Notes under the pieces: generated by a model
Told to the model about the DNA's origin: nothing
Databases searched by the model: none
What the model saw: only the letters and a program-made list of their open reading frames with translations
Translations under genes and position numbers: made by a program
From: Diploptera punctata
Taxonomy: Eukaryota > Arthropoda > Insecta > Blattodea > Blaberidae
NCBI GenBank assembly: GCA_030220185.1
Contig: JASPKZ010010239.1
Coordinates: 1-64,000 of the forward strand
Length of the DNA stretch: 64,000 bases
Direction of reading: 5' to 3'
In this document: piece after piece, positions 36,253 to 46,480 of the stretch
Numbering within the stretch: position 1 is the stretch's first letter
Layout: each line of letters starts with the position of its first letter

Positions 36253-37538
36253 AACAAAAGTACAAGGTAAAATTATTTTATGATGACAGCATTAAATGGT
36301 TATATTCGAGAAGAATTCAGCAATATATGGCTACAACTCCAGAAAGTAATGATGTCGAAGAAGAATGGAAAAACATTAAAATGATAATTCAAAATGCAGC
36401 TAATGAAACTTTAGGAAAAGTAAATATACAACAAAGAAGAAATAGAACTCTAAAAATCTGGGATGATCAAATAAAACAATTGATTGAAGAAAAAAATGCA
36501 GCTTATAAAAAATATTTGAACACAAAGAAAGTAGAAAATGAAATAGAATTCAAACGCTGTAGAGCTATTGTTAAGAGGGAAATAAGAAAGAGACATAGGA
36601 AAACATGGTTAAATTTTGTTACACATTTAGAATCAGATTTGCATAAGCTCCAACCTAATGCCTTCAAAATATTAAAACATTTGAATAAAGATATTAAAGA
36701 ATCTACCAAAATTAATTGCGGAGTAACAAAAGAAGATTTTTTCAATTATTATAAAAGTCTTTGGACTGACAATAGCTATGAAGATACAATTTTCCGAAAT
36801 AATAATGAGACAGATTCCATAATATCATTGGAAGAATTGAACAATAGTTTAAAGAAATTAAAAAATGGGAAGGCAACTGGCACAGATGGCTTGAATTCTG
36901 AATTGTACAAATATGCAGGCAAACAGTTCCATGAAAGACTGTTGTCCTTCTTTAATAATATATTCAAAAATGCAGATATACCACAAGAATGGAAGACAAG
37001 CATTGTTATACCCCTGTTCAAGAAAGGAGACAAGAGAAAAATGGACAACTATAGGGGAATCAGTTTGTTAAACACATGCTACAAAATTTATGCAGACATT
37101 TTAAATGGAAAATTGAAAAGTTTCAGTGAAAAATTCCTTATGGAATGTCAAAATGGATTTAGGAAAGGACGATCTTGTATTGATTCAGCATTTTCTGTTA
37201 AACTATTGCTTGAAAAAAGAAGAGAATTCAACTTAGAAACACATTTTGCTTTCATAGATTTTGAAAAAGCATTCGACACAGTCAAGAGATCAAAACTCTT
37301 AAATATATTGGAAGACAGAAATATACCAAATTTACTTCGGCAGAACATACAAAATATTTACAAAGACAACACCATGAAGATTAAATTAAATAACAGATTT
37401 TCTGAAGAAGGAATTATAAATCGTGGTGTGAGACAAGGCTGCCCCCTATCCCCAACACTCTTTGCAATTTATATCAATGAAGTAATATGTTGCTGGAACA
37501 AAACATATAAAATTTGGAATAAGAATATCAGAAAATAG
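36219..37538 (+). pseudogene. Reverse transcriptase domain of family C LINE, 439 codons
   Basis: Linker region (WDDQIKQLIEEKNAAYKKYL, a conserved pre-RT helix), then RT motifs in order: NGKATGTDGLNSELYKY, EWKTSIVIPLFKKGDK, NYRGISLLNTCYKIYA, CQNGFRKGRSC, FAFIDFEKAFDTV (first catalytic Asp) and GVRQGCPLSPTLFAIYI. The frame is lost near 37,510, just before the YADD-like box, which is found in the next frame as LLFADDQIII at 37,553. Confidence 0.88.
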
Positions 37539-37554
37539 AAAATTAAACACCCTA

Positions 37555-37866
37555 TTGTTTGCAGATGACCAAATAATAATAGCAAATTCCGAAGATAATC
37601 TACAGAAAGGTCTGTATGAACTTAACAAAATTACAGAAGAATATGGATTAAAGATATCTACAGAAAAAACAAAAATTATGGCATTTCAAGGTGTAGATCC
37701 TGTCAGAAGTAAAATTGTACTGGACAATAAAATTTTGGAGCAGGTGAATAATTTTACATATCTAGGATGCAATATCTCATATGAAGAAGAAAAGGATGTA
37801 AATGCAAAAATATCTAAATTTTTAAGAATTTTAGGGTTAATAATTCTATCTTCAAGCCACAGTTAG
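37555..37866 (+). pseudogene. RT catalytic box and thumb of family C LINE (shifted frame)
   Basis: LLFADDQIIIANSEDN carries the second catalytic Asp pair; GLKISTEKTKIMAF and VNNFTYLGCNIS are the next RT motifs. The frame ends near 37,866; a second break (about 37,840-37,890) moves the protein into the following frame. Confidence 0.85.
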
Positions 37867-37889
37867 TCCAAAAGCATTCAAGACTGAAA

Positions 37890-38255
37890 GTGTATAAAAC
37901 ACTGGCTCTTCCAACTCTTTTGTATGGTAGCGAAGTATGGACGTTGAAACAGAAGGATATACAGAGACTTAGATCTGCTGAAATGAGATATCTTCGGAGG
38001 ACTGCAGGATACACACTATTAGATCACAAAAAAAATGAAGACATCTTAGAAGAATTACACATGGAATCTTTAGAAAACAAAATTTCTGATTATAAGTCAA
38101 GATGGATACAACATGTTCATCGAATGGAAGATCTCAGAATACCCAAACTAATGTTAAGATATCAACCTGCAGGAAGAAGAAGACCAGGACGTCCACTCAA
38201 AAGACTTCTGGATGGTGTTTCTCTTGAGGCCGAAACAGGTCAACAAATGGCCTAA
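37890..38255 (+). pseudogene. C-terminal domain of family C LINE
   Basis: Reads YKTLALPTLLYGSEVWTLK, RLRSAEMRYLRRTAGYT, KSRWIQHVHRMEDLRIPK, AGRRRPGRPLKRLLDG and ends AETGQQMA. This tail is typical of RTE-like LINEs. It has a close relative in opposite orientation at 38,757-38,955. Confidence 0.85.
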
Positions 38256-38290
38256 ATTCGTGAATGTACTATGATGATGATGATTATTAA

Positions 38291-38755
38291 GATCTGGAGG
38301 ATCTGAACACAGGACTACTGTACGTAGCAGAGGAGGGCGAGACGCGGCGCTCTTGAGATATTTGTTATGAATACAGGAGGGTGAAGGGGGTGAAGGGGGA
38401 GTTTATTGGCTTTTAAGACGCAGGAGCGTAATTAAAATGCAGGCGGCGGAATTGTAGTGATGAATGAATAGCTCCAGGTGACGGATAGTCAACATTTTTA
38501 TTTACAGAGCTGCGTGATTTCCAAGATTCTAACCAAACTTCAATTCCAACGATTCGCATTTTGCAAATATTTGTCTTTTTTTTTAAGGAAGGGATAAATC
38601 AGTGGATATTCAGAAATAACATTTTCTCTCTCTACTCCGTGGATAAAGAATAATATACCTCAGTCGAATGTAACATATTTACACAAGGTTTCAAATATTC
38701 ATCAGGTAAAAATGTATTTTATAAATTTTAATAAAATTATGTTTTGTACTTTTTC
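38291..38755. other. Spacer between two convergent LINE 3' ends
   Basis: Purine-rich, relatively GC-rich start (38,300-38,410), then AT-rich; no gene seen. Confidence 0.5.
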
Positions 38756-38756
38756 A

Positions 38757-38955
38757 TCATCATCATCATCATAGTACATTCACGAATTTAGGCCATTTGT
38801 TGACCTGTTTCGGCGTCAAGAGAAACACCATCCAAAAGTCTTTTGAGTTGACGTCCTAGTCTTCTTCTTCCTGCAGGTTGATATCTTAACATTTGTTTGG
38901 GTATTCTGTGATCTTCCATACGATCAACATGTTTCATCCATCTTGACTTATAATA
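38757..38955 (-). pseudogene. Family C LINE 3' end, 5'-truncated
   Basis: The minus strand reads SRWMKHVDRMEDHRIPKQML, RRRLGRQLKRLLDG, AETGQQMA and a stop, followed by an ATG-type tail (CATCATCATCAT at 38,757-38,773 on the plus strand). Only the last ~65 codons survive. Together with 38,090-38,290 it forms an inverted pair about 470 bp apart. Confidence 0.82.
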
Positions 38956-39144
38956 TTTTTTATGTTCATAAAATGTTATATACAAAATGGGAACTTTGTT
39001 GATGCTTGATACGACGATATTGTTCTTAGATCCATGTGTTAATAACAAATTTAATGTTTCAACGCCTTATACGTTATTTATATAATTTCACGAAATTGAG
39101 AAAAAAGACTATACATAATATTAGGCATATTGATTCTGTAATAT

Positions 39145-39478
39145 GGCGACTCCGTGGCGCAAACTATTAGACACTTGCCTCTCATCGCTGGGGTCCCGAG
39201 GTCGAGTCATGATCACTGCCATGTGGATTTCGGGGTGGACGAGACAGAGCTTGGGCAGGGTTTTCTCGGGGTTTTATCCCGTTTTCCTCTGCCACAATTT
39301 CATTCCACCATTTCTCCATACTCACCTCACACATTTCGTTTCATTTCATTCATCTGCACCTGTGATGGTACGTCAGGCGTGGTCGGCCGGCACCCTTGTC
39401 ATTCACAGATCTCTATATAAGGGGCTTCATCTCATCTCAACCCTCTATTCGGCCCCGAGTTAGACACGAGTTGAGGAT
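39145..39478 (+). mobile_element. tRNA-derived SINE (GGCGACTCCGTGGCGCAA family)
   Basis: Head GGCGACTCCGTGGCGCAA with A-box-like sequence, B-box-like GGTCGAGTCATG region, then the body TTTTCTCGGGGTTTTATCCC, ATTTCATTCCACCATTTCTCC and the end GTTAGACACGAGTTGAGG. Two overlapping open frames across it are SINE sequence, not genes. Confidence 0.7.
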
Positions 39479-39557
39479 ATTATATTAAAATAATTCTTTA
39501 ATATCAGTGAAACATTTGCCCAAACTGCATTCGATATTATGAAATGCTTATCTTCTT

Positions 39558-40062
39558 TATACACGTATATCAAAATGAGCGTGCGTCTGTCTGTTCTTTA
39601 TGGACTCATAAACTACTTTACCGATTTTAATGGGAATTTTTTCATTTTCAGGATTTTTGTGGGACAATTAACATATATAACATATTACCCTACATACTAT
39701 AGGGCCGGAGCTAAAAAACGGGCATATTTTTGGACTCTTAAATGGCTTACACTGCCTAAACTTTAACAAATATACCAAATGAATGCACACAGAATTGAAT
39801 GTCTAAACTCCTACAAAACAGTAGGCAATAGGATTTGTCTATCTTTTACGGATAACTCACAATAACCATTTTTGTTTTTCAGCCTATTGGTGCCAAAAAT
39901 ATTAAGATAAGTAGATTCCGGGACAACGCCAAGTAATTATCACAGGGTATTTAAAAATAATTATGAATACATTTAAATTGTTATTATTTTTATTTATTCA
40001 AGTACACTTAAAAACATATTTAATTTATTTAGGCGAAGCAGCGCACGTCGGGTATTAGACAG
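39558..40062 (+). mobile_element. Helitron-like element, short copy
   Basis: Shares with the other copies TTAAATGGCTTACACTGCCTAAAC, written here as AAATGGCTTACACTGCCT, plus ACGGATAACTCACAATAA, a single AAGTAGATTCCGGG repeat unit, and the end GGCGAAGCAGCGCACGTCGG ... TTAGACAG|T. Compared with the ~800 bp copies it has one internal repeat unit rather than three and a diverged terminus. Confidence 0.6.
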
Positions 40063-40475
40063 TAAGGCCTTGTAGACATTTTATAACATTATTCGAAAGA
40101 AAGGAAATGACATTGCGCAGGGGCGTGTTTAGCCGTAAGTCCATATTCACGATCTACGAATAAAGACAAAATAATGGTTAGAAATGCCTAACATTATACA
40201 AAGTTAAGTTTTGTAGAATTATTAAGAATTAATGACATTGCATTTTGATAACATGTATTTATTCATGAATGAGTGTTATTTTCCGCGTTTTGTCCAGAAA
40301 ATTACCCACGTTTATCCAATTTTTCTGGATTTACCATTAACTCGTAGCATTCCAATCTTTCACGATTTGAATTTAGAAATGTTTCCGGTAATAACTGACG
40401 CCTCTAATTTTACAAATCGTTACATTTTCCTAATATATGTAGCTCGTCTTCAAATCTTCCGCACATTGGACATAT
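40063..40475. other. AT-rich intergenic DNA
   Basis: No supportable feature; an 88-codon frame at 40,232-40,498 has no recognisable domain. Confidence 0.5.
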
Positions 40476-40825
40476 TCACATATCGTGATCGTCGCTAATT
40501 TTTAGAAATTTCCATGCCCCTAGCCTAAACCAAGCCATCCCTGATACCTCTTTAAATCCTAGGTTGAGTATATAAGATTCTTTTCCCCAAACATGTTTTA
40601 GGTCTCTTTGTAAAAACAGTGAGCGTTTTTCCGTACATTCGGCGAAGATATCTTGTTGGTTTATATCTATGCACCTCCTCCTCGTCCTCATTTTTCTCCA
40701 CATATTCTTGCGATTTTCAGTCCCTTTTTCCCCATACCCAACCCATCCCGATCTTTTGGAGTTCTCTCCTAACCACGTCTGGCCAGAGTTTCACATCTAT
40801 GTTTTAAATTTGGTGGTCGTAACAA
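40476..40825 (-). pseudogene. Putative LINE-derived coding remnant
   Basis: The minus-strand frame at 40,476-40,703 reads MWRKMRTRRRCIDI, SLFLQRDLKHVWGKESYI and GMAWFRLGAWKF. The GMAWFRxGxWK pattern is reminiscent of C-terminal regions of insect LINEs, but I am not sure of the family. The segment 40,660-40,825 recurs on the plus strand at 53,738-53,900, which supports a dispersed element rather than a unique gene. Confidence 0.4.
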
Positions 40826-40829
40826 ATTG

Positions 40830-41410
40830 CTCTAAGCATTGCAGAGCTGTAAATAAGTATTCAATAGGTGAGAAAAGACGCCCCACTCTTCCTTATTCAA
40901 CCCCGCCTCTTCTATGTCGGATAGGCTACTCACTTTTCAGTCGTGTTATTTCATTGAGTGTGCATATGTACGCGGGTAGGAGGGGGGCCCTCCTTTTCAC
41001 ACTTAGTCAGCACATATTAACAGTCCTGTTTATCGTGAAGCTTTCAATTATGATGTAATTTCGTTCTATATTAAAGAGTGTGATTAATAAAATACTACCC
41101 TACTATGTTGAATAATTTAGGTTTAGCATACCGCCGTACACGAAGATCTTTTTAGGGTTAGTTTTCTGAAAAAAAAAAAGTAACATTTCAGGTGAAGGTG
41201 CAATTGATATTTAAGTGGTGATTAATTACAATACAATTTTAATTAAACGGATTATTAAATTAAATGTTGATATGAAGGTGGATTTTATAAAGATTATAAA
41301 TTCGAATTAGGCTCTAGGGTGTACACACAACACCCGTCACTCTCATTATAAGGTGAGATAAGTCGTAATAAAGTAGGTGTACCGGGACGTGTAGATTTAA
41401 TAGCAGTGCA
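40830..41410. other. Intergenic DNA
   Basis: No gene recognised; ends just before a SINE target duplication. Confidence 0.5.
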
Positions 41411-41742
41411 TAACACTGCGCCGGGGCACGCCGTAGCGTAGTGGTTAAGGCAGTGCGCTACAAATCGGAAGGTCGAGGGTTCAAGTCCCGGTGGGGTCAG
41501 GATTTTTAAAACCTGACCCAAACCTTCTGGTGTCACCATGGCCCTGGGGTCGACTCAGCCTCTAACTGAAATGAGTACCAGATGCTTGTTCTGGGGGTAA
41601 AGGCGGCCGTCACGCAGGGCTGACAACCCGGCTGACATCAAGTGCCGATTGTCTAGAAAAAGTGGGAGCCTTAACATCCCACTACCCCAAGGGCCTCCCG
41701 AGGCCTGTAGTGGGAAAACTTTACTTTTTTTAACACTGCGCC
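41411..41742 (+). mobile_element. SINE (GGCACGCCGTAGC family) with perfect 12 bp target duplication
   Basis: The element (41,423-41,730) is flanked by TAACACTGCGCC at 41,411-41,422 and 41,731-41,742. The head GGGGCACGCCGTAGCGTAG has an A box; GGGTTCAAGTCCCGG is the B box. The body includes CCTGACCCAAACC, GAATGAG-type sequence, AAAGGCGGCCGTCACGCAGG and AGTGCCGATTGTCTAG; the tail is TTTACTTTTTT. Exact duplications and an intact promoter suggest a recent insertion. The same family is at 58,818-59,104 (minus), with a degenerate piece at 62,300-62,490. Confidence 0.9.
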
Positions 41743-42330
41743 AGTTAATTCTGCGCCATAAAACATTTTATATAAAGTGTATTTACAGGAAATTAAGAAA
41801 AATAACAATTGTCTGTGAATTATTCTTCGATAACATTGTATTATTTTTTCTTTTTGCATTTAGTTCTATGTCATATATAATATTATCGCTTACTATATTG
41901 TATACTCAGATGCAAGTTTTGATTCCATAATTGTGCCAGAGAAGTTGTATCCAACTACGAGCCATTTTCATGAGATTGTAGTTTGATAAGGAGCAAGGAT
42001 AATGGATTTGAATATCGAATAAGAACCTAGTATTTAATATGTAGCTTATATTTCTGTTCAAATATTTTCTTACATATATACCTTGCTGAAAAAACAAATT
42101 ATTTTTATGCGATTACTTATTTGTACGATTTTAAAACTTAGCTAGTTTAGAAATTCATTGATAAACTTAACAAGTTCAAAGTTCTTTTCAAAATTGTGGG
42201 CTTTTTTATTTTCATAACATTAAGCACTGCTTTACGAGCTTTTTATATATTTGACAGACCCCGAGAAGAAGCTACTACTCATTCTGATATAATTTGACAT
42301 ATCTACATTCCTATACGCTTATAGACCCTT
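41743..42330. other. AT-rich intergenic DNA
   Basis: No recognised feature. Confidence 0.5.
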
Positions 42331-42370
42331 TCTCTCACTCTCCTTTCTCTCTCCCTCTCTCCCTCTCTGT
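42331..42370. repeat. CT-rich simple repeat
   Basis: CTCTCACTCTCC- and CCCTCTCTCC-type run. Confidence 0.7.
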
Positions 42371-42436
42371 ATATATATTATAATTAAATTTTTGACATTG
42401 AGCAATGCAAGCTTAATATAACATAAGAAAAATAAA

Positions 42437-42492
42437 TTCCTGAACGGGATTCGAACCCGGATCTCTGGGTTATATATATATATATATATATA
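42437..42492 (-). mobile_element. tRNA-like SINE fragment next to a (TA)n run
   Basis: The minus strand carries GGGTTCGAATCCCGTTC (B box) and AGAGATCC; the plus-strand TATATATATA run at 42,471-42,492 adjoins it. Too short to assign to a family. Confidence 0.4.
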
Positions 42493-42589
42493 TTATTTAG
42501 CAGGTTTTACAACAACTTCCTGCGCCCAATTAATCTAATGCAATTCTCCTACACCTCTCCGTCATTCCAATCTCCTCCTCATTCTTATC

Positions 42590-42720
42590 AAAATATCATC
42601 AACCTGTGTTTTTTTGGGCAGTCATTTTCATCTTCTACCAAGTGTCACCCATACTAATATACTTCTTGGATCTTCTTCGGTTATTCTTTTTACACGGCCA
42701 TACAGATTATATATATATAA
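42590..42720 (-). pseudogene. Short LINE C-terminal remnant
   Basis: The minus strand reads approximately LYGRVKRITEEDPRSILVW then VTLGRR, resembling the GHVxRMxED...PPGRRKRGRP region of RTE-like LINEs. Very short and broken. Confidence 0.4.
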
Positions 42721-42889
42721 TGAATACATAATTAAACAGAACAATGATAAAAGTGAGATTTTTACAGAATAAATAGCACATTTGCAATCCGAAGTCAATA
42801 AGATTATTTAATAAATTATCCAAACTGTTTCTAGGAAAACAATATTAATCCCCGAGTCTCAGGTGTCAACTCTCTACTAATGATGTTGA

Positions 42890-43110
42890 GTGATTCCGGG
42901 TTCTGTGGCCGTGGTCCATAGTTGGTGTTGATACCAGACGTTTCGCCCTCAACTGCGGAGGGCATCTTCAGTGGCGAGTGCTTCTAGGCGTGTTTCCTGG
43001 TCGGAAGCTCTACTTAGAGTGAACGCTGCGGGTGTTGTATTGATACTAGTGGTGGGAGCAGGGTGAGCGGGCGTGGCTCTTGCTGATTGGCTAATGGTCG
43101 TCTCCTTGTT
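42890..43110 (-). mobile_element. Penelope-like terminal repeat with hammerhead-ribozyme core (single arm)
   Basis: On the minus strand 42,935-42,974 carries, in order, CCA, CTGAAGA, a stem GCCCTC...GAGGGC, GAAAC, GTC and TGG. This fits the hammerhead consensus: helix I CCA/UGG, CUGANGA, helix II, GAAA, a minimal helix III and cleavage after GUC. Hammerheads with tiny helix III are established in Penelope-like elements. The segment matches one arm of the palindrome at 54,314-54,710. No reverse transcriptase nearby; the class assignment is inference. Confidence 0.6.
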
Positions 43111-44078
43111 GTCCCTACTAATGTTCTACCTGGTAGGCCAGCAATATATTATACGATATTCCGGCCGAAATACTTTCGTCGAGACTCATCTGAAATTTAC
43201 CATGATGAATACGTGTTAATGAAAACTGTATTTCATAACTGCACTGCGCTGCACTATTTTACGATACTAAAGCAAAATCTAAACTTAAGCAACACATGTG
43301 CCAGTTTCAAGGTTGAGAGAGCGATAATTTGCGTTGCGGGAAAACTTAGTGGTGAATAATCAGAGAGTGCCAGCTTCTTGTAGGGACCCACTTTTTATGG
43401 TTCCCGTCCCACCCTCGAGAAACAGCAAGAAATTAATATGTTAAATAATCGAAATTAGATCACTTATGTATAGTATCAATATAAATTTTATATATTCTAA
43501 ATTATTGCGGGTACATTTAAGTGTTAAAGCACATTAACAGATCAGAACGTAGGTAATAAAATACCTACATTTTTAATAGCATGTTATCAAATATGAGAAC
43601 TTGAGCACGTTTATTACTGCTGTGTCATTTATCATATGTTACAAGAGAAAGGTTGGTAGACACAACGTAAAAACGGAATTTATTGCTTGGTTCAGATGAT
43701 TCAGCACAGGTTTTCTTTCAATTTATTTTAGTATCAGTTTTATTCCTTTATTTTAGATCTGTCCACGGAAATAAAACGATATAAACCTGACAATAATATA
43801 TAATTGCATATGTCATTTGAGAAATTGACTTAGTTATAAAAAATACTGATGTCAAGAAATACACAATTTTTGGTAGAAAAAACTGTGCATATATACACTA
43901 AATGTGACAGAGGTTGTGGATTAGACATTTTATTAACATTTTGAAACTTTTGAAAAATTGTAAAATATCGTTGAATATTTCTTTATCAATTTATCTTCAA
44001 GAAATTTTATAAATTTGTAAATGTTACGATATTTGTGATTTTAGAAAGACAGTTTATTTAAAAAGTAGATATTTTGAA
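43111..44078. other. AT-rich intergenic DNA
   Basis: The first part may extend the Penelope-like segment (a 90-codon frame at 43,087-43,359 has no recognisable domain); otherwise nothing seen. Confidence 0.5.
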
Positions 44079-44842
44079 CTTACAAGGGAACTGTCAACCA
44101 TTGCATGTCGAGATCTACCTTGAAATTTCTCCCCGAGAAGCGTTGTGATGTACAAAGACCGTGTCAAAAAATCTGCCGTTTTTAACTGCAATACATATAT
44201 TTGGAAGCCGTAATTCAGTAATGGCAAGCCACTATACGTTAAGTAGCTACTGGATTCCCTGCTTGACTTAGAGTGAGGTTAAGCAGGAGCAGCGCGCACG
44301 GCAGGATGTGAGGGTTATGGAATCCAAGAACTGAGGAGATATATTACTTCCCTGCTGTTTAAATGAGAGACTTGTCACTGTATTTTAGTACCTTGAACTT
44401 AAAAACGGTAGATAACGTCCTTTAACACTGCATTAGTACATCACAACACTTGTCTAGGAGGAATTTTAAGGTAGGTTTCGATGTCAAGACAGGATAAAAT
44501 AAGAAATAAATTCCTTTGGAGAGAAATGAATGTCACCACATCTGTTGTTAAGATGATTGAAAATCAAACGCTTAAATTGTATGGCCATGTACAAAGAATG
44601 GAAAATGAAAGATGGCCAAAAAATATATACCAATGGTCACCCCCTGGAAGAAATAAACGTGGCAGACCAAGATGGAAATGGAAAACCTACGTCAGAACAA
44701 TAATGGATGATAGGAATTTGGAAGAGGGAGATTGGAATGATAGAGATAAATGGAAACTGAAGACGGCAAACCTATAGGTGGGGGAAAGTCGAAGGAGAGG
44801 AGAGAGGTTTCGATGTGCAATTGTTGACAGTTCCCATGTTAG
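44079..44842. mobile_element. TIR element with ~70-80 bp inverted repeats, split by a LINE
   Basis: The left end from 44,079 and the reverse complement of the right end to 44,842 both follow CTWACAWGGGAACTGTCAAC, then ACCT(T)ACCTT, TGTTGTGATGTAC and so on for about 75 bp with roughly 80% identity by eye. Without the inserted LINE (44,485-44,804 plus one duplication) the element is about 430 bp. No transposase; superfamily not determined. No clear target duplication. Confidence 0.75.
44485..44804 (+). pseudogene. Family D LINE 3' end inserted in the TIR element
   Basis: Flanked by AGGTTTCGATGT at 44,473-44,484 and 44,805-44,816, a 12 bp target duplication. The frame 44,481-44,777 reads FLWREMNVTTSVVKMIENQT, YGHVQRMENERWPK, GRNKRGRPRWKWKTYVRT and DKWKLKTANL, then stop, with a GAAGGAGAGG tail. 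5'-truncated to ~320 bp, but its frame is open, so it is younger than the copy at 33,955. Confidence 0.88.
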
Positions 44843-45024
44843 GGATTTATTTATAAATAATGAATATTAGGATTACACTGTCATTATGCAGTGGTAATGT
44901 CATTATATGACATCAACTCATTAGGACTACAGATACACGTTCTAGACAAACTTTAATTCCAGGATTCATTTCACCACTGAACACCATTTAAATTAACTCT
45001 ATGACTCACAAAGCCCAGAAGGTC

Positions 45025-45310
45025 CTTAGGCTACCGGCCGGCTGTTTGTCTCCCATCCACTCGCACACATTATAGAGATTCATGATCATCCAAAAAATAC
45101 AGGGGTGACATGTGATCGACATGTCGAATCTCCCAGCGGTTATAGGTAGTTTTCTAAACCTTAGAATTGCTACTTATTGTAGCTTCCCAAGTTCCTCACG
45201 ATGCTGTAAGGCTACTGGTCCCACACTGACTGAAATTCCATGAAATAATTTGTTCCCCCGTGGGGTGTCGAACCGTCTCTGCGCCAAGGCATGATGCTTC
45301 AGATAATCAC
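45025..45310 (-). mobile_element. Degenerate SINE-like repeat (copy 1 of 2)
   Basis: Shares TACAGGGGTGA-, CGAATCTCCCAGCGGTTATAG- and GTAGCT-type blocks with 46,300-46,480. A decayed B-box-like segment lies near 45,262 on the minus strand (GGTTCGACACCCC). Family unclear. Confidence 0.4.
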
Positions 45311-45339
45311 CAATTCATAAATAAAGTAATACATTATTT

Positions 45340-45402
45340 ATTTATTTATTTTACCTGATGGAGTTAAGACTGTAAGGTCTTCTCTTCCACTTCACTAGTT
45401 AT
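45340..45402 (-). mobile_element. CR1-like LINE 3' terminus, very short
   Basis: ATTTATTTATTTATTTTACC tail followed on the plus strand by TGGAGTTAAGACTGTAAGGTC and TTCTCTTCCACTTCACTAG. This is the terminal signature of the LINEs at 20,680 and 26,896, here with a paired G-to-A and C-to-T change (GAC...GTC) that keeps the palindrome. Confidence 0.7.
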
Positions 45403-45734
45403 GGCATGTTCATGTGAAAAAAGATGGAAGAGGAAACATGACAAAAAAAGAGCCTTAAGTGATAATCCAGGGATAGAAGGAGAAGAGGAAGTCGTGCAAC
45501 ACAATGGAGATAAGGAATTAGAATGGCTATGCTCGACAGGGTATTTTGAAAATATGTATATAATAGTATATGGACATGGGATCGAAATGCGGGATGCGAC
45601 AAAATATTGTAGGACCCTCACATAATTGATTGACTGCACTTTCAATCAAACATGTGACCATACAACAATATAATAGGCCTATATGAGTTGAATTCAAATC
45701 GTATTAAATATAAATAATCTTCTAATACAGTATT
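45403..45734. other. Intergenic DNA
   Basis: Overlapping frames on both strands at 45,364-45,645; none has a recognisable domain. Confidence 0.4.
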
Positions 45735-45810
45735 ATCTTATTCTTCTTCTTCCTTCCAAGTATTAGGCCAAGGCCTGTTACGATCCTATAGACAATTTTC
45801 CCTCCAGCTT
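45735..45810 (-). mobile_element. RTE-like LINE 3' terminus (copy 1 of 2)
   Basis: TTCTTCTTCC tail then TTCCAAGTATTAGGCCAAGG, CCTGTTACGATCCTATAGA and TTTTCCCTCCAGC. An almost identical stretch of about 70 bp is embedded in a microsatellite at 51,533-51,606. On the minus strand it ends in GAAGAAGAA, as other RTE-like tails here do. Confidence 0.6.
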
Positions 45811-46299
45811 CTTCCGGAAAATTCTCGTATAAGACTTGAAAGCATAATAATAGTCCCTTCGATTGGTTGCTGGCCAAATGAAGGCAATACCAGTGATGGG
45901 CCTGTCATCTTATAGCCTCTGGTCAGGCTTTTCTGGAGAAGAAAAGAAAATAAAGGAAAGAAGAAATGGAAGAAAGGAAAGACTGCCTAGCCCTCGGATG
46001 CCCTAATAGCGACGGGGTCGAAAAAACAAGAGTTAACCAAGAGAGGTTAGATAGTAAAGTTAAAAGAGTGCAAACACAAGTAAGTGGAAGAAATGTTTTG
46101 CTCGGCTTGGGCACCTTGTGGTCGCCATCCACATATCCCCTAGATGAGGACCCCTGAGGGGCAGCATTATCTACTTTTAATATATACAACATCAGACTTG
46201 ACTATATGAAAGCTACTGTTATACATCTAACAATTCTAGACGTAAATGTATTTTGAGAAAAACATACAAATAAATATCAGTTGAACTTTGCATAAGACT

Positions 46300-46480
46300 T
46301 TTGCATGTTGTGACAGGCGAAGTAGGCCCTTGGTCAATAGCCGTTTGATGACCTCATATCCATTTGTCATTTACAGAGGTAGATATGATCATCTGCCAGT
46401 ATAGGGGTGATAGCATACCGAGTCCCCCAACCGTTATGGCTGGTTGTCAGAACATAGAGCCGCTCTTATAGTAGCTAACT
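46300..46480 (-). mobile_element. Degenerate SINE-like repeat (copy 2 of 2)
   Basis: Related to 45,025-45,310 by GTATAGGGGTGATAGCAT, CGAGTCCCCCAACCGTTATGG and GTTGTCAG blocks in the same order. No intact promoter. Confidence 0.4.

Larger units (their letters stand above)
35869..38290 (+). mobile_element. RTE-like LINE (family C), 5'-truncated, frame-broken
   Basis: Order: C-terminal endonuclease (35,869-36,250), reverse transcriptase in one long frame (36,219-37,538), its continuation in a second frame (37,540-37,866), the C-terminal domain in a third frame (37,890-38,255) and an ATGATGATGATG tail to about 38,290. The N-terminal half of the endonuclease is missing. Three separate frame breaks make it non-functional, yet identity to RT motifs is high, so decay looks recent. 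Confidence 0.88.

Noticed and set aside
39143..39463. 106-codon coding frame
   Set aside because: Lies wholly in a tRNA-derived SINE; overlapping frames of similar length exist.
41440..41500. Functional tRNA gene
   Set aside because: The tRNA-like head belongs to a SINE with target duplications.
45364..45645. 93-codon minus-strand frame and overlapping frames
   Set aside because: Begins in a LINE 3' terminus and has no motif; opposite-strand frame of similar size.
45966..46157. 63-codon frame with Lys/Glu-rich start
   Set aside because: Overlaps an equal-sized antisense frame and has no recognisable motif; not called as a gene.
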